A DNA stretch of 64,000 bases. Source: Bog-793 sp050014835 (GTDB lineage: Bacteria > Actinomycetota > Acidimicrobiia > Acidimicrobiales > Bog-793). The stretch spans positions 1-64,000 of the forward strand of contig JBEKCO010000003.1 of the NCBI GenBank assembly GCA_050014835.1, read 5' to 3'. This document shows positions 53,177 through 62,181 of this stretch, one piece after another. A program made the translations under genes and the position numbers. How positions within the stretch are numbered: the stretch's first letter is position 1; every line of letters begins with the position of its first letter. The notes under the pieces were generated by a model. That model saw only the letters and a list, made by a program, of their open reading frames with translations. It was not told the DNA's origin and did not search any database.

Positions 53177-54387
53177 GCGCTCCAATTCTCGTTCGCCAGG
53201 GCCCGGCGCGCGACGGCGCGCGCCGCGGCGTCGGCGGCCAGCACGTCGTCGACCTCGACGAGCTTGGTCGGCTCGTGGGCGGCGAGGGTCGCCGCGACGA
53301 CCCCGGCGATCCCGGGCCAGGGGATCTGCCCGGCGAGGAAGGCGGCGACGGCGACCTCGTTGGCGGCGTTCAGCCAGGCCGGCGCGCTCCCGCCGGCCCG
53401 TCCGGCTTCGATCGCCAGGCCGAGGCAGAGGAAGGTTTCGGGGTCGGGCGGAGAGAAGTCGAGGCGGGCGACGTCGCGCCAGTCGATCCGGCCGTAGGGA
53501 GCGGCGAGCCGCTCCGGGTACGCCAGGGCGTAGCCGATCGGGAGCCGCATGTCGGGCTGGGAGAGCTGGGCGATCGTCGCCCCGTCGCAGAACTCGACCA
53601 TCGAGTGCACGATCGACTGCGGGTGGACGACGACCTCGATCCGGTCGTAGTCCACCCCGAACAGCTCGTGCGCCTCGATGACCTCGAGGCCCTTGTTCAT
53701 GAGCGTCGAGGAGTCGATCGTGATCTTCGGGCCCATCTGCCAGGTCGGGTGGGCGAGCGCGTCGGCGACCGTGACCGCGGCGAGTTCCGCCGCCTGACGC
53801 CCCCGGAACGGCCCCCCGCTCGCCGTGAGGACGAGCCGGGCGACCTCCACCGGCGCTTCCGGCGCGCCGGACCCCCCGGCGCCGGGCGAGAGCGACCGCT
53901 GGCGGCGTTCGCCGAGGCACTGGTGGATCGCGCAGTGCTCGGAGTCGACCGGGATGAGTTCCGCCCCGGGGCTGGCGCGGGCCACCTGGACGACCGGCGC
54001 CCCGGCGACGAGCGACTCCTTGTTGGCGAGGGCGAGCCGCCGCCCCGAGCGCAGCGCGGCGACGGTGACCTCGAGCCCGGCGAACCCGACGACGGCGTTC
54101 AGCACGACGTCGCCGATCTCGCCGAGCGAGGCGAGGCCCTCGGTGCCGGCGCGCACCTCGACCCCGGGTGGGGCCGCCGCGGCGAGCTCGGGCGCGAGCG
54201 AGGCGTCCCCGATGGCGACGACCTGCGGGTGGAGGGCGGCGGCCTGGCGGGCGAGCTCGCCGACCGAGCGGTTCGCCCCGAGCGCGACGACGCGGTAGGC
54301 GTCGCCGGCGCCCGCCACGACGTCGAGCGCCTGGAGCCCGATCGAGCCCGTCGATCCGACGATTGCGACCGTGCGGGCCGGCGTCAT
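53173..54387 (-). CDS. dxr: 1-deoxy-D-xylulose 5-phosphate reductoisomerase
   Basis: This 404-residue enzyme catalyses the second step of the MEP isoprenoid pathway. It has the NADPH-binding VAIVGSTGSIGLQALDVV, the metal and substrate region IPVDSEHCAIHQCL, the LTASGGPFRG loop, and HPTWQMGPKITIDSSTLMNKGLEVIEAHELF. There is a short insertion after the ECH segment (GAGGSGAPEAP). The start overlaps the cdsA stop by 4 bp. Confidence 0.96.
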   Translation of the reverse strand: MTPARTVAIVGSTGSIGLQALDVVAGAGDAYRVVALGANRSVGELARQAAALHPQVVAIGDASLAPELAAAAPPGVEVRAGTEGLASLGEIGDVVLNAVVGFAGLEVTVAALRSGRRLALANKESLVAGAPVVQVARASPGAELIPVDSEHCAIHQCLGERRQRSLSPGAGGSGAPEAPVEVARLVLTASGGPFRGRQAAELAAVTVADALAHPTWQMGPKITIDSSTLMNKGLEVIEAHELFGVDYDRIEVVVHPQSIVHSMVEFCDGATIAQLSQPDMRLPIGYALAYPERLAAPYGRIDWRDVARLDFSPPDPETFLCLGLAIEAGRAGGSAPAWLNAANEVAVAAFLAGQIPWPGIAGVVAATLAAHEPTKLVEVDDVLAADAAARAVARRALANENWSA

Positions 54388-55910
54388 CCGATATGGACGA
54401 GCCGGACCAGGAGATACGTCGCCGGCAGGACGAAGAGCATCGCGTCGATGCGGTCGAAGACGCCTCCGTGGGCGGGCAGCAACCGGCCCATGTCCTTCAG
54501 GCCGAGGTCGCGTTTCACGACCGACTCGAACAGGTCGCCGATGGGCGCGAACACAACGACGACCGCGCCGAGCGCCAGCGCCGTGCCGATCCCGAACGGG
54601 TGGACCCGGGCGACGACCCCGGCCGCGAGGCCGAGGGTGAGGACGGTACCGCCGATCAGGCCCTCGATCGTCTTACCCGGGCTGACCCGGGGCGCCAGCC
54701 GGTGCCGGCCGAGCTTCGAGCCGACGGCGAACGAGCCGACGTCGTGGGCGACGGTCAGCGCGACGGCCGCGCCGAGGTAGGCGACTCCGTGGCGCAGCGG
54801 GTACGCCGTCGGGTTGAGAAGCAGACCGGCGAAGGAGCCGAGCACGCCGACCCAGGTGACGACCAGCATCGTGACGGCGAGGTCATCGACCGGCGAGTCC
54901 CCGGGAGCCATGACGATGCGCGACGCACCGGCAAGGATGACGACGAGAGCGACGACGACCGGGACGGCCTCGGGTCCTTTCAGGTAGCTGGCGACGACGA
55001 GGACGGGCACGGCGACGAGACCGACGAGCGCCGCGGGCTGGTAACCCGAGAGGCGCACGGCGCCGAAGGTCTCGCCGGCGGCAACGCCGAGAACGACCGC
55101 GGCGAGGACGAGGGCAGGCAACGGCCCGTTGGCGAAGCACAGGACGGCGACCCCGGCGAGCACGATGCCCGTCGCCGCCGCGATGGCGGTGTTGCGCCGC
55201 GGCGGGTTCTCCGGTGGCGGTTCCGCCAGCCGCCAGCCGGCACGGTGGGCCGCCCGGGGCCGCCGACGGTTCCGGGAGGCGCCGACGACCTGCTCCCACG
55301 CCGCGTCGTCGGCCAGGCCGGAGTCCCCGGGGACGGTCACGGCCGCGGACGCCGCGATCTGGCGCTCGCGCAGCCGGCGCCGCGTCGTCGGCGCGTCGAA
55401 GTCGAACTCGAACTCGAACGGGCCGGCGATCGCCGTCGGATCCTCGCCGCGCCCGGCGATCACCGACAACTCGTCGCCCACCTCGCCGGCGGCGTCAGGG
55501 TCCTCGCTCAGGTACTCGAGGCCGGACTCGTCCTCGTCCCAGTCGGCCGGGGTCTGGCGCCAGGTCGGGCCGTGGACTCCCCGCTCGAGGGCCCCGGGGG
55601 CGTCGGAGTCCCCGCGCAGCACGCTCGGCACCTGACCCGTGGGCGGCGCCGTCCAGTCCGGCAGCTCGTAGGGCGTGCCCTCACCGGCCTCCAAGGGGCC
55701 GGACTGGCGCTGCGCCCCGACGTCGTCCGGGAAGGGGTGGCGGGACTCGGGGACGAGACCGGCCGCGACGGCGGCCTCGACGGCGACGACGCGCACCTCG
55801 TCGCCCGGGACGACGGGAGGCCGGACCGGGGTCTCGCCGGGCGCCGGGGCTTCCCGGTCGGCGTCCTCCGCCGAGTCATCCCCGCGGGTCCGCCTCTCGT
55901 CGTCGTCCAA
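54384..55910 (-). CDS. cdsA: Phosphatidate cytidylyltransferase with long N-terminal extension
   Basis: This 508-residue protein starts at TTG 55910, behind GGAGGGAAGG; an ATG at 55943 lacks such a site. Residues 1-235 are acidic, Pro-rich and probably disordered, unlike ordinary CdsA of about 280 residues. The C-terminal half has about eight membrane spans and the CdsA signature SPGKTIEGLIGG and PIGDLFESVVKRDLGLKDMG, with GGVFDRIDA. It makes CDP-diacylglycerol for phospholipid synthesis. Confidence 0.92.
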   Translation of the reverse strand: MDDDERRTRGDDSAEDADREAPAPGETPVRPPVVPGDEVRVVAVEAAVAAGLVPESRHPFPDDVGAQRQSGPLEAGEGTPYELPDWTAPPTGQVPSVLRGDSDAPGALERGVHGPTWRQTPADWDEDESGLEYLSEDPDAAGEVGDELSVIAGRGEDPTAIAGPFEFEFDFDAPTTRRRLRERQIAASAAVTVPGDSGLADDAAWEQVVGASRNRRRPRAAHRAGWRLAEPPPENPPRRNTAIAAATGIVLAGVAVLCFANGPLPALVLAAVVLGVAAGETFGAVRLSGYQPAALVGLVAVPVLVVASYLKGPEAVPVVVALVVILAGASRIVMAPGDSPVDDLAVTMLVVTWVGVLGSFAGLLLNPTAYPLRHGVAYLGAAVALTVAHDVGSFAVGSKLGRHRLAPRVSPGKTIEGLIGGTVLTLGLAAGVVARVHPFGIGTALALGAVVVVFAPIGDLFESVVKRDLGLKDMGRLLPAHGGVFDRIDAMLFVLPATYLLVRLVHIG

Positions 55911-55959
55911 TTTCCTTCCCTCCGCTGCTACCCCTGATGGCACGGGCGGAAGCCCGGCG

Positions 55960-56532
55960 TCAGACCTCCAGCAGCTCCTGCTCCTTGTGGGCGAGAAGCC
56001 GGTCGATCTCGGTGACGAACTCGTGCGTCAGCTTGTCGAGCTCCTTGTCGGCGCGCTCGACGTCGTCGACGGAGACCGCGCCGTCGTGCTCGTGGGTCTC
56101 GAGGTCGTGGCGCGCGTGCCGCCGGACGTTGCGGACGGCGACCCGGCCCTCCTCGGCGCGCTGGCGGACCACCTTCACGAGCTCGCGCCGGCGTTCCTCG
56201 TTCAGTTGTGGGAACGACAACCGGATGACCTCGCCGTCGTTCGACGGGTTCAGGCCGAGGTCCGAGGCCTGGATCGCTTTCTCGATCGCCTTGATCGCGC
56301 CCTTGTCGTAGGGGTGGATGACGAGCGTGCGCGCCTCGGGCACGGTGATCCCGGCGATGCTCTGCAGGGCGACCTCGGCGCCGTAGTAGTCGACCTTCAG
56401 CTTCTCGACGAGGACCGGCGCGGCACGGCCCGTGCGAATGGCGCCGAACTCCCCCTTGGCGTGCTCGACCGCCCGGACCATCTTCTCGCGGGCATCGGCG
56501 ATCGCTTCTTCGATGATCGCGTCGGCCGTCAT
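55960..56532 (-). CDS. frr: Ribosome recycling factor
   Basis: This 190-residue protein shows the RRF pattern: AREKMVRAVEHAKGEFGAIRTGRAAPVLVEKLKVDYYG, LVIHPYDKGAIKAIEKAIQ, and the long helix LNEERRRELVKVVRQRAEEGRVAVRNVRR. It splits post-termination ribosomes together with EF-G. It starts inside the stop of pyrH (ATGA). Confidence 0.96.
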   Translation of the reverse strand: MTADAIIEEAIADAREKMVRAVEHAKGEFGAIRTGRAAPVLVEKLKVDYYGAEVALQSIAGITVPEARTLVIHPYDKGAIKAIEKAIQASDLGLNPSNDGEVIRLSFPQLNEERRRELVKVVRQRAEEGRVAVRNVRRHARHDLETHEHDGAVSVDDVERADKELDKLTHEFVTEIDRLLAHKEQELLEV

Positions 56533-57290
56533 CTAATCAGCGTACCGATCCGCTCACCGGCGATGGCCCCCCGGATGTTCCCGGGCGTCATCAGGTCGAA
56601 CACGAGGATGGGCAGCCCGTTGTCCTTGCAGAACGTGATCGCGGTGAGGTCCATCACCCGCAGGTCGCGGGAGATGATCTCCATGAAGCCCAGCTCGCTG
56701 TAGCGGGTCGCCGCGGGCTCGAGGCGGGGATCGGCGCTGTACACGCCGTCGACCCCGGAGTGCGTCCCTTTCAGGATCACCTCCGCCTCGATCTCGGCCG
56801 CGCGCAGCGCCGCCGGCGTGTCCGTCGTGAAGTACGGATTCCCCATGCCCGCCGCGAAGATGACGACCCGGCCCTTCTCGAGGTGGCGGATCGCCCGGCG
56901 CCGAATGTAGGGCTCGCACACCTCGGCCATGTGGATCGCCGAGAGCACGCGCGTCGGGTGCCCCTGGCGCTCGATCGCGTCCTGGAGGGCCAGCGCGTTG
57001 ATGACGGTGCCGAGCATCCCCATTGTGTCCGAGGTGGCGCGGTCGATGCCGCCGCCCGCGCCGGTCTGGCCCCTCCAGATGTTGCCGCCGCCGATCATGA
57101 TAGCGAGCTGCACGCCGAACTCGTCGGTCGTCTCGGCGATCTCCTTGGCGATCCGGTTGACCGTCGTGGCGTCGATCGTCTCGTCCGACGCCGAACTGGC
57201 GAAGGCCTCCCCGCTGATCTTCAGGACGGCGCGCCGCCAGCGGGGCGCCGCGGCGGCGACGACAGCCGGGCCGGCCTGTCGGGGCGTCAC
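56529..57290 (-). CDS. pyrH: UMP kinase
   Basis: This 253-residue bacterial-type UMP kinase converts UMP to UDP. It has the LKISGEAF opening, MIGGGNIWRG, the DTMGMLGTVINALALQDA helix, AAGMGNPYFTTDTPAALRAAEI and the late DLTAITFCKDNGLPILVFDL. The start overlaps tsf by 4 bp. Confidence 0.96.
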   Translation of the reverse strand: MTPRQAGPAVVAAAAPRWRRAVLKISGEAFASSASDETIDATTVNRIAKEIAETTDEFGVQLAIMIGGGNIWRGQTGAGGGIDRATSDTMGMLGTVINALALQDAIERQGHPTRVLSAIHMAEVCEPYIRRRAIRHLEKGRVVIFAAGMGNPYFTTDTPAALRAAEIEAEVILKGTHSGVDGVYSADPRLEPAATRYSELGFMEIISRDLRVMDLTAITFCKDNGLPILVFDLMTPGNIRGAIAGERIGTLIR

Positions 57291-58087
57291 GTCCCGACGA
57301 CGACCTGGGCGAACCGGCGGACGACGGCCGAACCGAGGAGCCCGGAGATCGACACCTTCTCGTCGCGCGCGTAGGGCTGTTCAAGAAGGACGTGCTCTTT
57401 GAACCAGCCGTTCAGGCGGCCCTCGACGATCTTGTCGAGCTGCGCCTCGGGTTTGCCCTCGTTGCGGGAGGTGGCGAGGATCGTCTCGCGTTCGGCGACG
57501 ATCACGTCGGCGGGGACGTCGTCGCGGGCGAGGTACTCGGGACGGCCGAAGGCGATGTGGACGGCGACGTCGTGGGCGAGCGAAGCGGTCCCCCCGACGA
57601 GCTCGACGAGCACCCCGTTCACGCCGCGCCCGTTCTGGATATGGAGGTAGCTCTCGAGCACCGCCCCCGGTTCGGCCTCGAAACGGGCGTGGCCCCCGAC
57701 GGCGATGTTCTCTTTCAGCGTGACCTTCAGCTCGTCGACGCTGCCGGCGTGGGCGTTGAGCGCCTCCTCGCCACCGGCGGCGAGCGCCTCGGCGAGGGTG
57801 TCGACGAGACGAACGAAGTCCGCCGATTTCGCCACGAAGTCCGTCTCGCACTCCAGCGCGACGACAGCGGCGACACCCTTGGCCCCGTCGACGACGACGG
57901 CGACGGCACCCTCGGAACGTTCGCGCCCGGCGCGCTTCGCTGATCCGGCGAGGCCCTGCTCGCGCAGCCAACGCTTCGCCTTCTCAAAGTCGCCGTCCGT
58001 CTCGACGAGCGCGCGGCGCGCATCGAGGATCCCCGCGCCCGTCGCGGCGCGCAGCGTCTTCACGTCCTGTGCCGTGACCCCGGCCAT
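57287..58087 (-). CDS. tsf: Elongation factor Ts
   Basis: This 266-residue nucleotide exchange factor for EF-Tu has the N-terminal UBA-like module VKTLRAATGAGILDARRALVETDGD, then the core ALECETDFVAKSADFV with the TDFV switch residues and VAVHIAFGRPEYL. It lies 1 bp from rpsB and is coupled to pyrH. Confidence 0.96.
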   Translation of the reverse strand: MAGVTAQDVKTLRAATGAGILDARRALVETDGDFEKAKRWLREQGLAGSAKRAGRERSEGAVAVVVDGAKGVAAVVALECETDFVAKSADFVRLVDTLAEALAAGGEEALNAHAGSVDELKVTLKENIAVGGHARFEAEPGAVLESYLHIQNGRGVNGVLVELVGGTASLAHDVAVHIAFGRPEYLARDDVPADVIVAERETILATSRNEGKPEAQLDKIVEGRLNGWFKEHVLLEQPYARDEKVSISGLLGSAVVRRFAQVVVGT

Positions 58088-58088
58088 C

Positions 58089-58877
58089 TCAGACCTTCGC
58101 CGCCGACGTGGCCGTCGCGAGCTCGTCCCGCGAGCTGCGCGGGACCGGCTCCGGACCGCCGGCCACCGCGAGGTTCGCCGCGGCGCGCCGTGAGTAGATG
58201 AACCGGCCCTCGGACACCGCGTCGGACATCACGCGGCACAACAGGCGGCCGGAGCGGATGGCGTCGTCGTTCCCGGGAATGACGTAATCGATGATGTCCG
58301 GGTCGCAGTTCGAGTCGACGATGGCGATCACCGGGATGCCGAGCTTGTTCGCCTCGGTCACGGCGATGTGCTCCTTTTTCGTGTCGATGACGAACAGGGC
58401 GTTCGGCAGCTTCGTCAGGCGCCGGATGCCGCCCAGGTTGCGCTCGAGCTTCTCGAGCTCGCGCCGCAGCATGAGGGCCTCCTTCTTCGGCAGCGCGTCG
58501 AACTCGCCCGAGTCACGTGCCGCCTCGAGCTCGCCGAGCTTGCGGACACGTCCCGAGACCGTCTCGAAGTTCGTCAGCATCCCGCCGAGCCAGCGCTCGT
58601 TCACGTACGGCATGCCGCAGGCCGTCGCGTACTCGCCCACCGGGTCCTGGGCCTGCTTCTTCGTGCCGACGAACAGGAGCGTCCCGCCCCTCCCCACGAG
58701 ATCGCGCACGAACGCGTAGGCGATCTCGATCCGGGCGAGGGTCTGGTGAAGGTCGATGATGTAGATGCCGCTGCGCTCGCCGTAGAGGAAGCGCTTCATC
58801 TTCGGGTTCCAGCGGCGGGTCTGGTGTCCGAAGTGGACCCCCGCCTCGAGCAGTTGCTTCATCGTGACGACGGCCAC
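58089..58877 (-). CDS. rpsB: 30S ribosomal protein S2
   Basis: This 262-residue protein starts at GTG 58877, behind GGAAGGAG; the frame continues upstream but that part is not S2-like. Typical blocks are TMKQLLEAGVHFGHQTRRWNPKMKRFLYGER, IYIIDLHQT, LFVGTKKQAQD and NKLGIPVIAIVDSNCDPD. It is the first gene of the rpsB-tsf-pyrH-frr-cdsA-dxr-rseP run. Confidence 0.96.
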   Translation of the reverse strand: MAVVTMKQLLEAGVHFGHQTRRWNPKMKRFLYGERSGIYIIDLHQTLARIEIAYAFVRDLVGRGGTLLFVGTKKQAQDPVGEYATACGMPYVNERWLGGMLTNFETVSGRVRKLGELEAARDSGEFDALPKKEALMLRRELEKLERNLGGIRRLTKLPNALFVIDTKKEHIAVTEANKLGIPVIAIVDSNCDPDIIDYVIPGNDDAIRSGRLLCRVMSDAVSEGRFIYSRRAAANLAVAGGPEPVPRSSRDELATATSAAKV

Positions 58878-59010
58878 GCGTCGCTCCTTCCCAACGGTTC
58901 TGCTGAACCGGACGTCGCGCCGTGAGGCGACCGTGGGCACGTCCGGCCGATTGGTCGTGAGGCCCGGACGGGCCTCGGGAGCATGGTAGCCGCTCGCCTG
59001 GCGGCGGCGG

Positions 59011-59901
59011 TCAGGCCCTCGGGTGGGCCCTCTTGTACACGCCGATGAGGCGCTCTTTCGAGACGTGCGTGTAGCGCTGAGTCGTCTTCAGGCTCGAGTG
59101 CCCGAGGAGCTCCTGGACGACGCGCAAGTCCGCGCCCCCGTCGAGCAGGTGCGTGGCGTAGGTGTGGCGCAAGGCGTGCGGGTGCGTCGGCACGACCGTG
59201 CGCCGGTCGATGATGCGGCGCACGTCGCGGGGCCCGAGACGCCGACCCCGCGAGTTCAGAAAGACCGCCTGCGGCGGCGACTCGGGCCCGCAAAGGACAG
59301 CCCGGGCCGAGCCGAGGTAGCTCCGGCAGGCGTCGACGGACGGCTCGCTCATCGGCACCCGCCGCTGCTTGCCGCCCTTGCCCCACACGGTGACGGTCCC
59401 GCCCGCGAGGTCGAGCCCGTCGGCGTCGAGCCCGCAGCACTCGCTCACCCGCAGTCCGGAGCCGTAGAGCAACTCGAGCACGGCGTCGTCGCGCCGCCGG
59501 GTCGCTTCGGCGCGGGGATCGCCGGGAGGTGCCACGTCCGGTGAGCTCTCGAGGAGGGCGTCGAGCTCGCCGGGCGAGAGCACGCGGGGCAGGCGCCCCT
59601 CGCCCGAGGAGGCGGTCAGCCGGCGTGACGGGTCGTCCGCGATGAGCCCCCGACGCTTGGCGAAGGCGAAGTAGCGGCGCAGGGCGGCCGCCTTGCGGGC
59701 GACCGACCGGCGCTCGTAGCCGCGGGTCGCGAGGTACGCGAGGTACCGGCGGAGGAGCAGCCGGTCGACGTCGGCGGGCCCGGTGACCCCGGACCGGGCC
59801 GCCCACCCGGCGAACAAGTCCACGTCCGAGCGGTACGCCCGGACGGTCGCCGGAGACGACGCCCCGAGCGCCTGGACGAACGCGTCGAACTCCCAGGTCA
59901 C
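59011..59901 (-). CDS. xerC: Tyrosine recombinase XerC
   Basis: This 296-residue protein starts at GTG 59901. It has an N-terminal SAM-like core-binding domain (about 1-90) and a C-terminal catalytic domain with R in GSGLRVSECCGL, HALRHTYATHLLDGGADLRVVQELLGHSSLKTTQRYTHV (H-x2-R, H and the nucleophile Tyr). It resolves chromosome dimers at dif with XerD. It sits in the housekeeping region, far from the casposon, and is not its integrase. Confidence 0.9.
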   Translation of the reverse strand: MTWEFDAFVQALGASSPATVRAYRSDVDLFAGWAARSGVTGPADVDRLLLRRYLAYLATRGYERRSVARKAAALRRYFAFAKRRGLIADDPSRRLTASSGEGRLPRVLSPGELDALLESSPDVAPPGDPRAEATRRRDDAVLELLYGSGLRVSECCGLDADGLDLAGGTVTVWGKGGKQRRVPMSEPSVDACRSYLGSARAVLCGPESPPQAVFLNSRGRRLGPRDVRRIIDRRTVVPTHPHALRHTYATHLLDGGADLRVVQELLGHSSLKTTQRYTHVSKERLIGVYKRAHPRA

Positions 59902-59971
59902 GACCCGAGCGTAGCGAACCGTCGCGGCGATCCCGGGGAACACTGCGGTCCGCGACGCGGCAAGATTGGGT

Positions 59972-60664
59972 ATGGCAAGTCGGATTCTCATCGTCGAGGA
60001 CGACGAGCGCATCCGGGCCTCGATGGGCCTCGCGCTCGAGGACGAGGGCTACGACGTCGTCGAGGCCGGCAGCGGCGAGGAGGCGCTTGTGCGCTTCACG
60101 CAGTCGCTCAGCTTCGAGCCCCTTGACCTCGTCATCATCGACATCATGCTGCCCGGAATGGACGGCTTCGAGTGCTGCCGGGAGGTCCGCCGTCAGAGCG
60201 CTGTCCCGATCATCATGGTGACGGCGCGCACCGACACCCACGACGTCGTCGCCGGCCTCGAGGCGGGGGCCGACGACTACGTGACGAAGCCGTTCGAGCC
60301 CAAGGAGCTCGCGGCACGCATCCGGGCGCTGCTCCGGCGGGCCCGTTCGACCGAGGGCGGCCCGTCCACGATCACCTTCGGCGACCTCGAGATCATGCCG
60401 GAGGCGGGCGTCGTTCGGCTCGCCGGCGAAGAGGTCCACCTCACCCGCACCGAGTTCCTCCTGCTCTGCGAGCTCGCCGCCAACCACGGCAAGGTGCTCT
60501 CCCGCGAGCAGCTCCTCGAGAGAGTGTGGAGCTACGACTACTTCGGTGACGGCCGGCTCGTCGACGTGCACGTCCGGCGGCTGCGCACGAAGGTCGAACC
60601 CGATCCCGCCAATCCCCGCTACGTGCTCACTGTGCGCGGTCTCGGCTACAAGCTCGCCCCCTGA
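59972..60664 (+). CDS. mtrA: Response regulator, MtrA-like (OmpR family)
   Basis: This 230-residue protein starts at ATG 59972 (MASRILIVEDD). The receiver domain has the acidic pair EDD, the phospho-acceptor Asp in LVIIDIMLPGMDGF, and K in YVTKPFEPKEL. The C-terminal winged helix is of OmpR type (LTRTEFLLLCELAAN, RVWSYDYFGDGRLVDVHVRRLRTKVE). The ATG of the kinase overlaps its stop. The mtrA-mtrB-lpqB order is typical of actinobacteria, where it controls cell division and osmotic functions. Confidence 0.87.
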   Translation: MASRILIVEDDERIRASMGLALEDEGYDVVEAGSGEEALVRFTQSLSFEPLDLVIIDIMLPGMDGFECCREVRRQSAVPIIMVTARTDTHDVVAGLEAGADDYVTKPFEPKELAARIRALLRRARSTEGGPSTITFGDLEIMPEAGVVRLAGEEVHLTRTEFLLLCELAANHGKVLSREQLLERVWSYDYFGDGRLVDVHVRRLRTKVEPDPANPRYVLTVRGLGYKLAP

Positions 60665-62181
60665 TGCCCGCCGGGAAACGGCTCCGACGGCTCGCCCCGA
60701 ACCGGCGCACCGGTCGCCGACGCGGCGGACTCCTCCAACTCGGGCTGCGCGCCCGCATCACCGCCGTGTTCACGCTGGGCGCGCTCGCGCTCTCCCTGCT
60801 CCTCACGTCGATCACGTACTTCACGACGAGCTCGTCGATCGTCTCCCAGGACGAGCACTCCTTCGAGCTCCAGGCGATCGCCAACGCGACCTCGCTGCAC
60901 GAAAGCGTCTACGCGCTCGACCCGGCCGTGGTCCGGGAGAACGTCTTCGGGCTCTCCGACGAGCTCCGCTCGACGACGTCGTACTCGCTCATCTACATAA
61001 CGTCCCTTTTGACGTGGTTCCCGTCGTCCCCGGTCACGTTCTCCGAGGACGACCTGCCGGCGTCGTTGCGCACCCTGACGCTTTCCGGGAACTCGGGGGA
61101 ACAGACGTTCATTTTCCGTGGCGAGCCGCATTTCGCCGTCGGGATCGCGATCCCCCATGGCACCTACTACTTCGGGGTATTCAGCCTCAGCCAGGCCAAC
61201 GCCGAGCTCCACGTCCTTCTGGCCTCGCTCATCGGCGCGGCGGCCGTGACGACGCTGCTCGGCGCCGCCCTCGGCCGCTGGGCGGCGGGACGCACGCTGC
61301 GCCCGCTGCGCGACGTCTCCGAGGCCGCGTCGTCCATCGCGAGCGGCATGCTCGACACCCGGCTCGAGACGGGCGACGCGCGCGACCTCGCCGTGCTCAC
61401 GTCGTCGTTCAACCGGATGGCGGACCGGCTGCAGCAACGGATCGAGCGGGACGCGCGTTTCACCTCGGACGTCTCCCATGAGCTCCGCTCCCCTTTGACG
61501 ACGCTGGCGACGTCGCTGTCAGTGATCGAGTCGCGCCGGGACGAGCTGCCCGAGCGCTCCCAGCGGGCGCTCGACCTTTTGAGCACCGAGGTGCGCCGCT
61601 TCCAGCGCATGGTGCGCGACCTGCTCGAGATCTCGCGTTTCGACGCGCGCTCGGCGGACTTCGCGACGAGCCAGGTGGAGATCGGCGACCTCGTCCGGCA
61701 TGCCGTCGCCCCGGCGGGCCACCCGCCGCTTTCCGTCACGATCAGCCCCGCCGACGACCATCGCGAGCTCTCCGTAGACAAGCGCCGGATCGAACGCGTC
61801 TTCGGAAACCTCATCGAGAACGCCGACCGCTACGCCGGGGGGGTGACCGAGATCGTCGTCGAGACGGGTGAACATTCCGTGCGGGTCTGCGTCGACGATT
61901 CCGGGCCCGGCATACCGCAGGCGGATCGCGATCGCATCTTCGAACGCTTCGCCCGCGGCCCCGGCACGGCGGGCAGCCGGGGCGCCGGGGTCGGCACCGG
62001 TCTCGGCCTCGCGCTCGTCCAGGAGCACGTCCGGCTCCACGGGGGAAGGGTGTGGGTCTCCGATTCGCCGACCGGCGGGGCGCGCTTCGTCGTCGAGCTT
62101 CCTCTCTCCCAGGGCGGAGAGGAGTCGGCGAAGACGCCGGACGGCGGATCTGACGCGCCCGACCGGGAGACGGCGCGATGA
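60664..62181 (+). CDS. mtrB: Sensor histidine kinase, MtrB-like
   Basis: This 505-residue protein has one membrane span near residue 40 (ITAVFTLGALALSLLLTSITYF), an extracytoplasmic region, a second span near 190 (LLASLIGAAAVTTLLGAAL), a HAMP linker, the phospho-His motif FTSDVSHELRSPLTTLATS, and an ATPase domain with NLIENADRYA, DDSGPGIPQADRDRIFERF and GTGLGLALVQEHV. It is coupled to both neighbours by overlaps. Confidence 0.88.
   Translation: MPAGKRLRRLAPNRRTGRRRGGLLQLGLRARITAVFTLGALALSLLLTSITYFTTSSSIVSQDEHSFELQAIANATSLHESVYALDPAVVRENVFGLSDELRSTTSYSLIYITSLLTWFPSSPVTFSEDDLPASLRTLTLSGNSGEQTFIFRGEPHFAVGIAIPHGTYYFGVFSLSQANAELHVLLASLIGAAAVTTLLGAALGRWAAGRTLRPLRDVSEAASSIASGMLDTRLETGDARDLAVLTSSFNRMADRLQQRIERDARFTSDVSHELRSPLTTLATSLSVIESRRDELPERSQRALDLLSTEVRRFQRMVRDLLEISRFDARSADFATSQVEIGDLVRHAVAPAGHPPLSVTISPADDHRELSVDKRRIERVFGNLIENADRYAGGVTEIVVETGEHSVRVCVDDSGPGIPQADRDRIFERFARGPGTAGSRGAGVGTGLGLALVQEHVRLHGGRVWVSDSPTGGARFVVELPLSQGGEESAKTPDGGSDAPDRETAR

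Noticed and set aside
59011..59901. Tyrosine recombinase as integrase of a mobile element
   Set aside because: It lies between rpsB and mtrA, has XerC length and motifs, and no attachment repeats are near; it is housekeeping.
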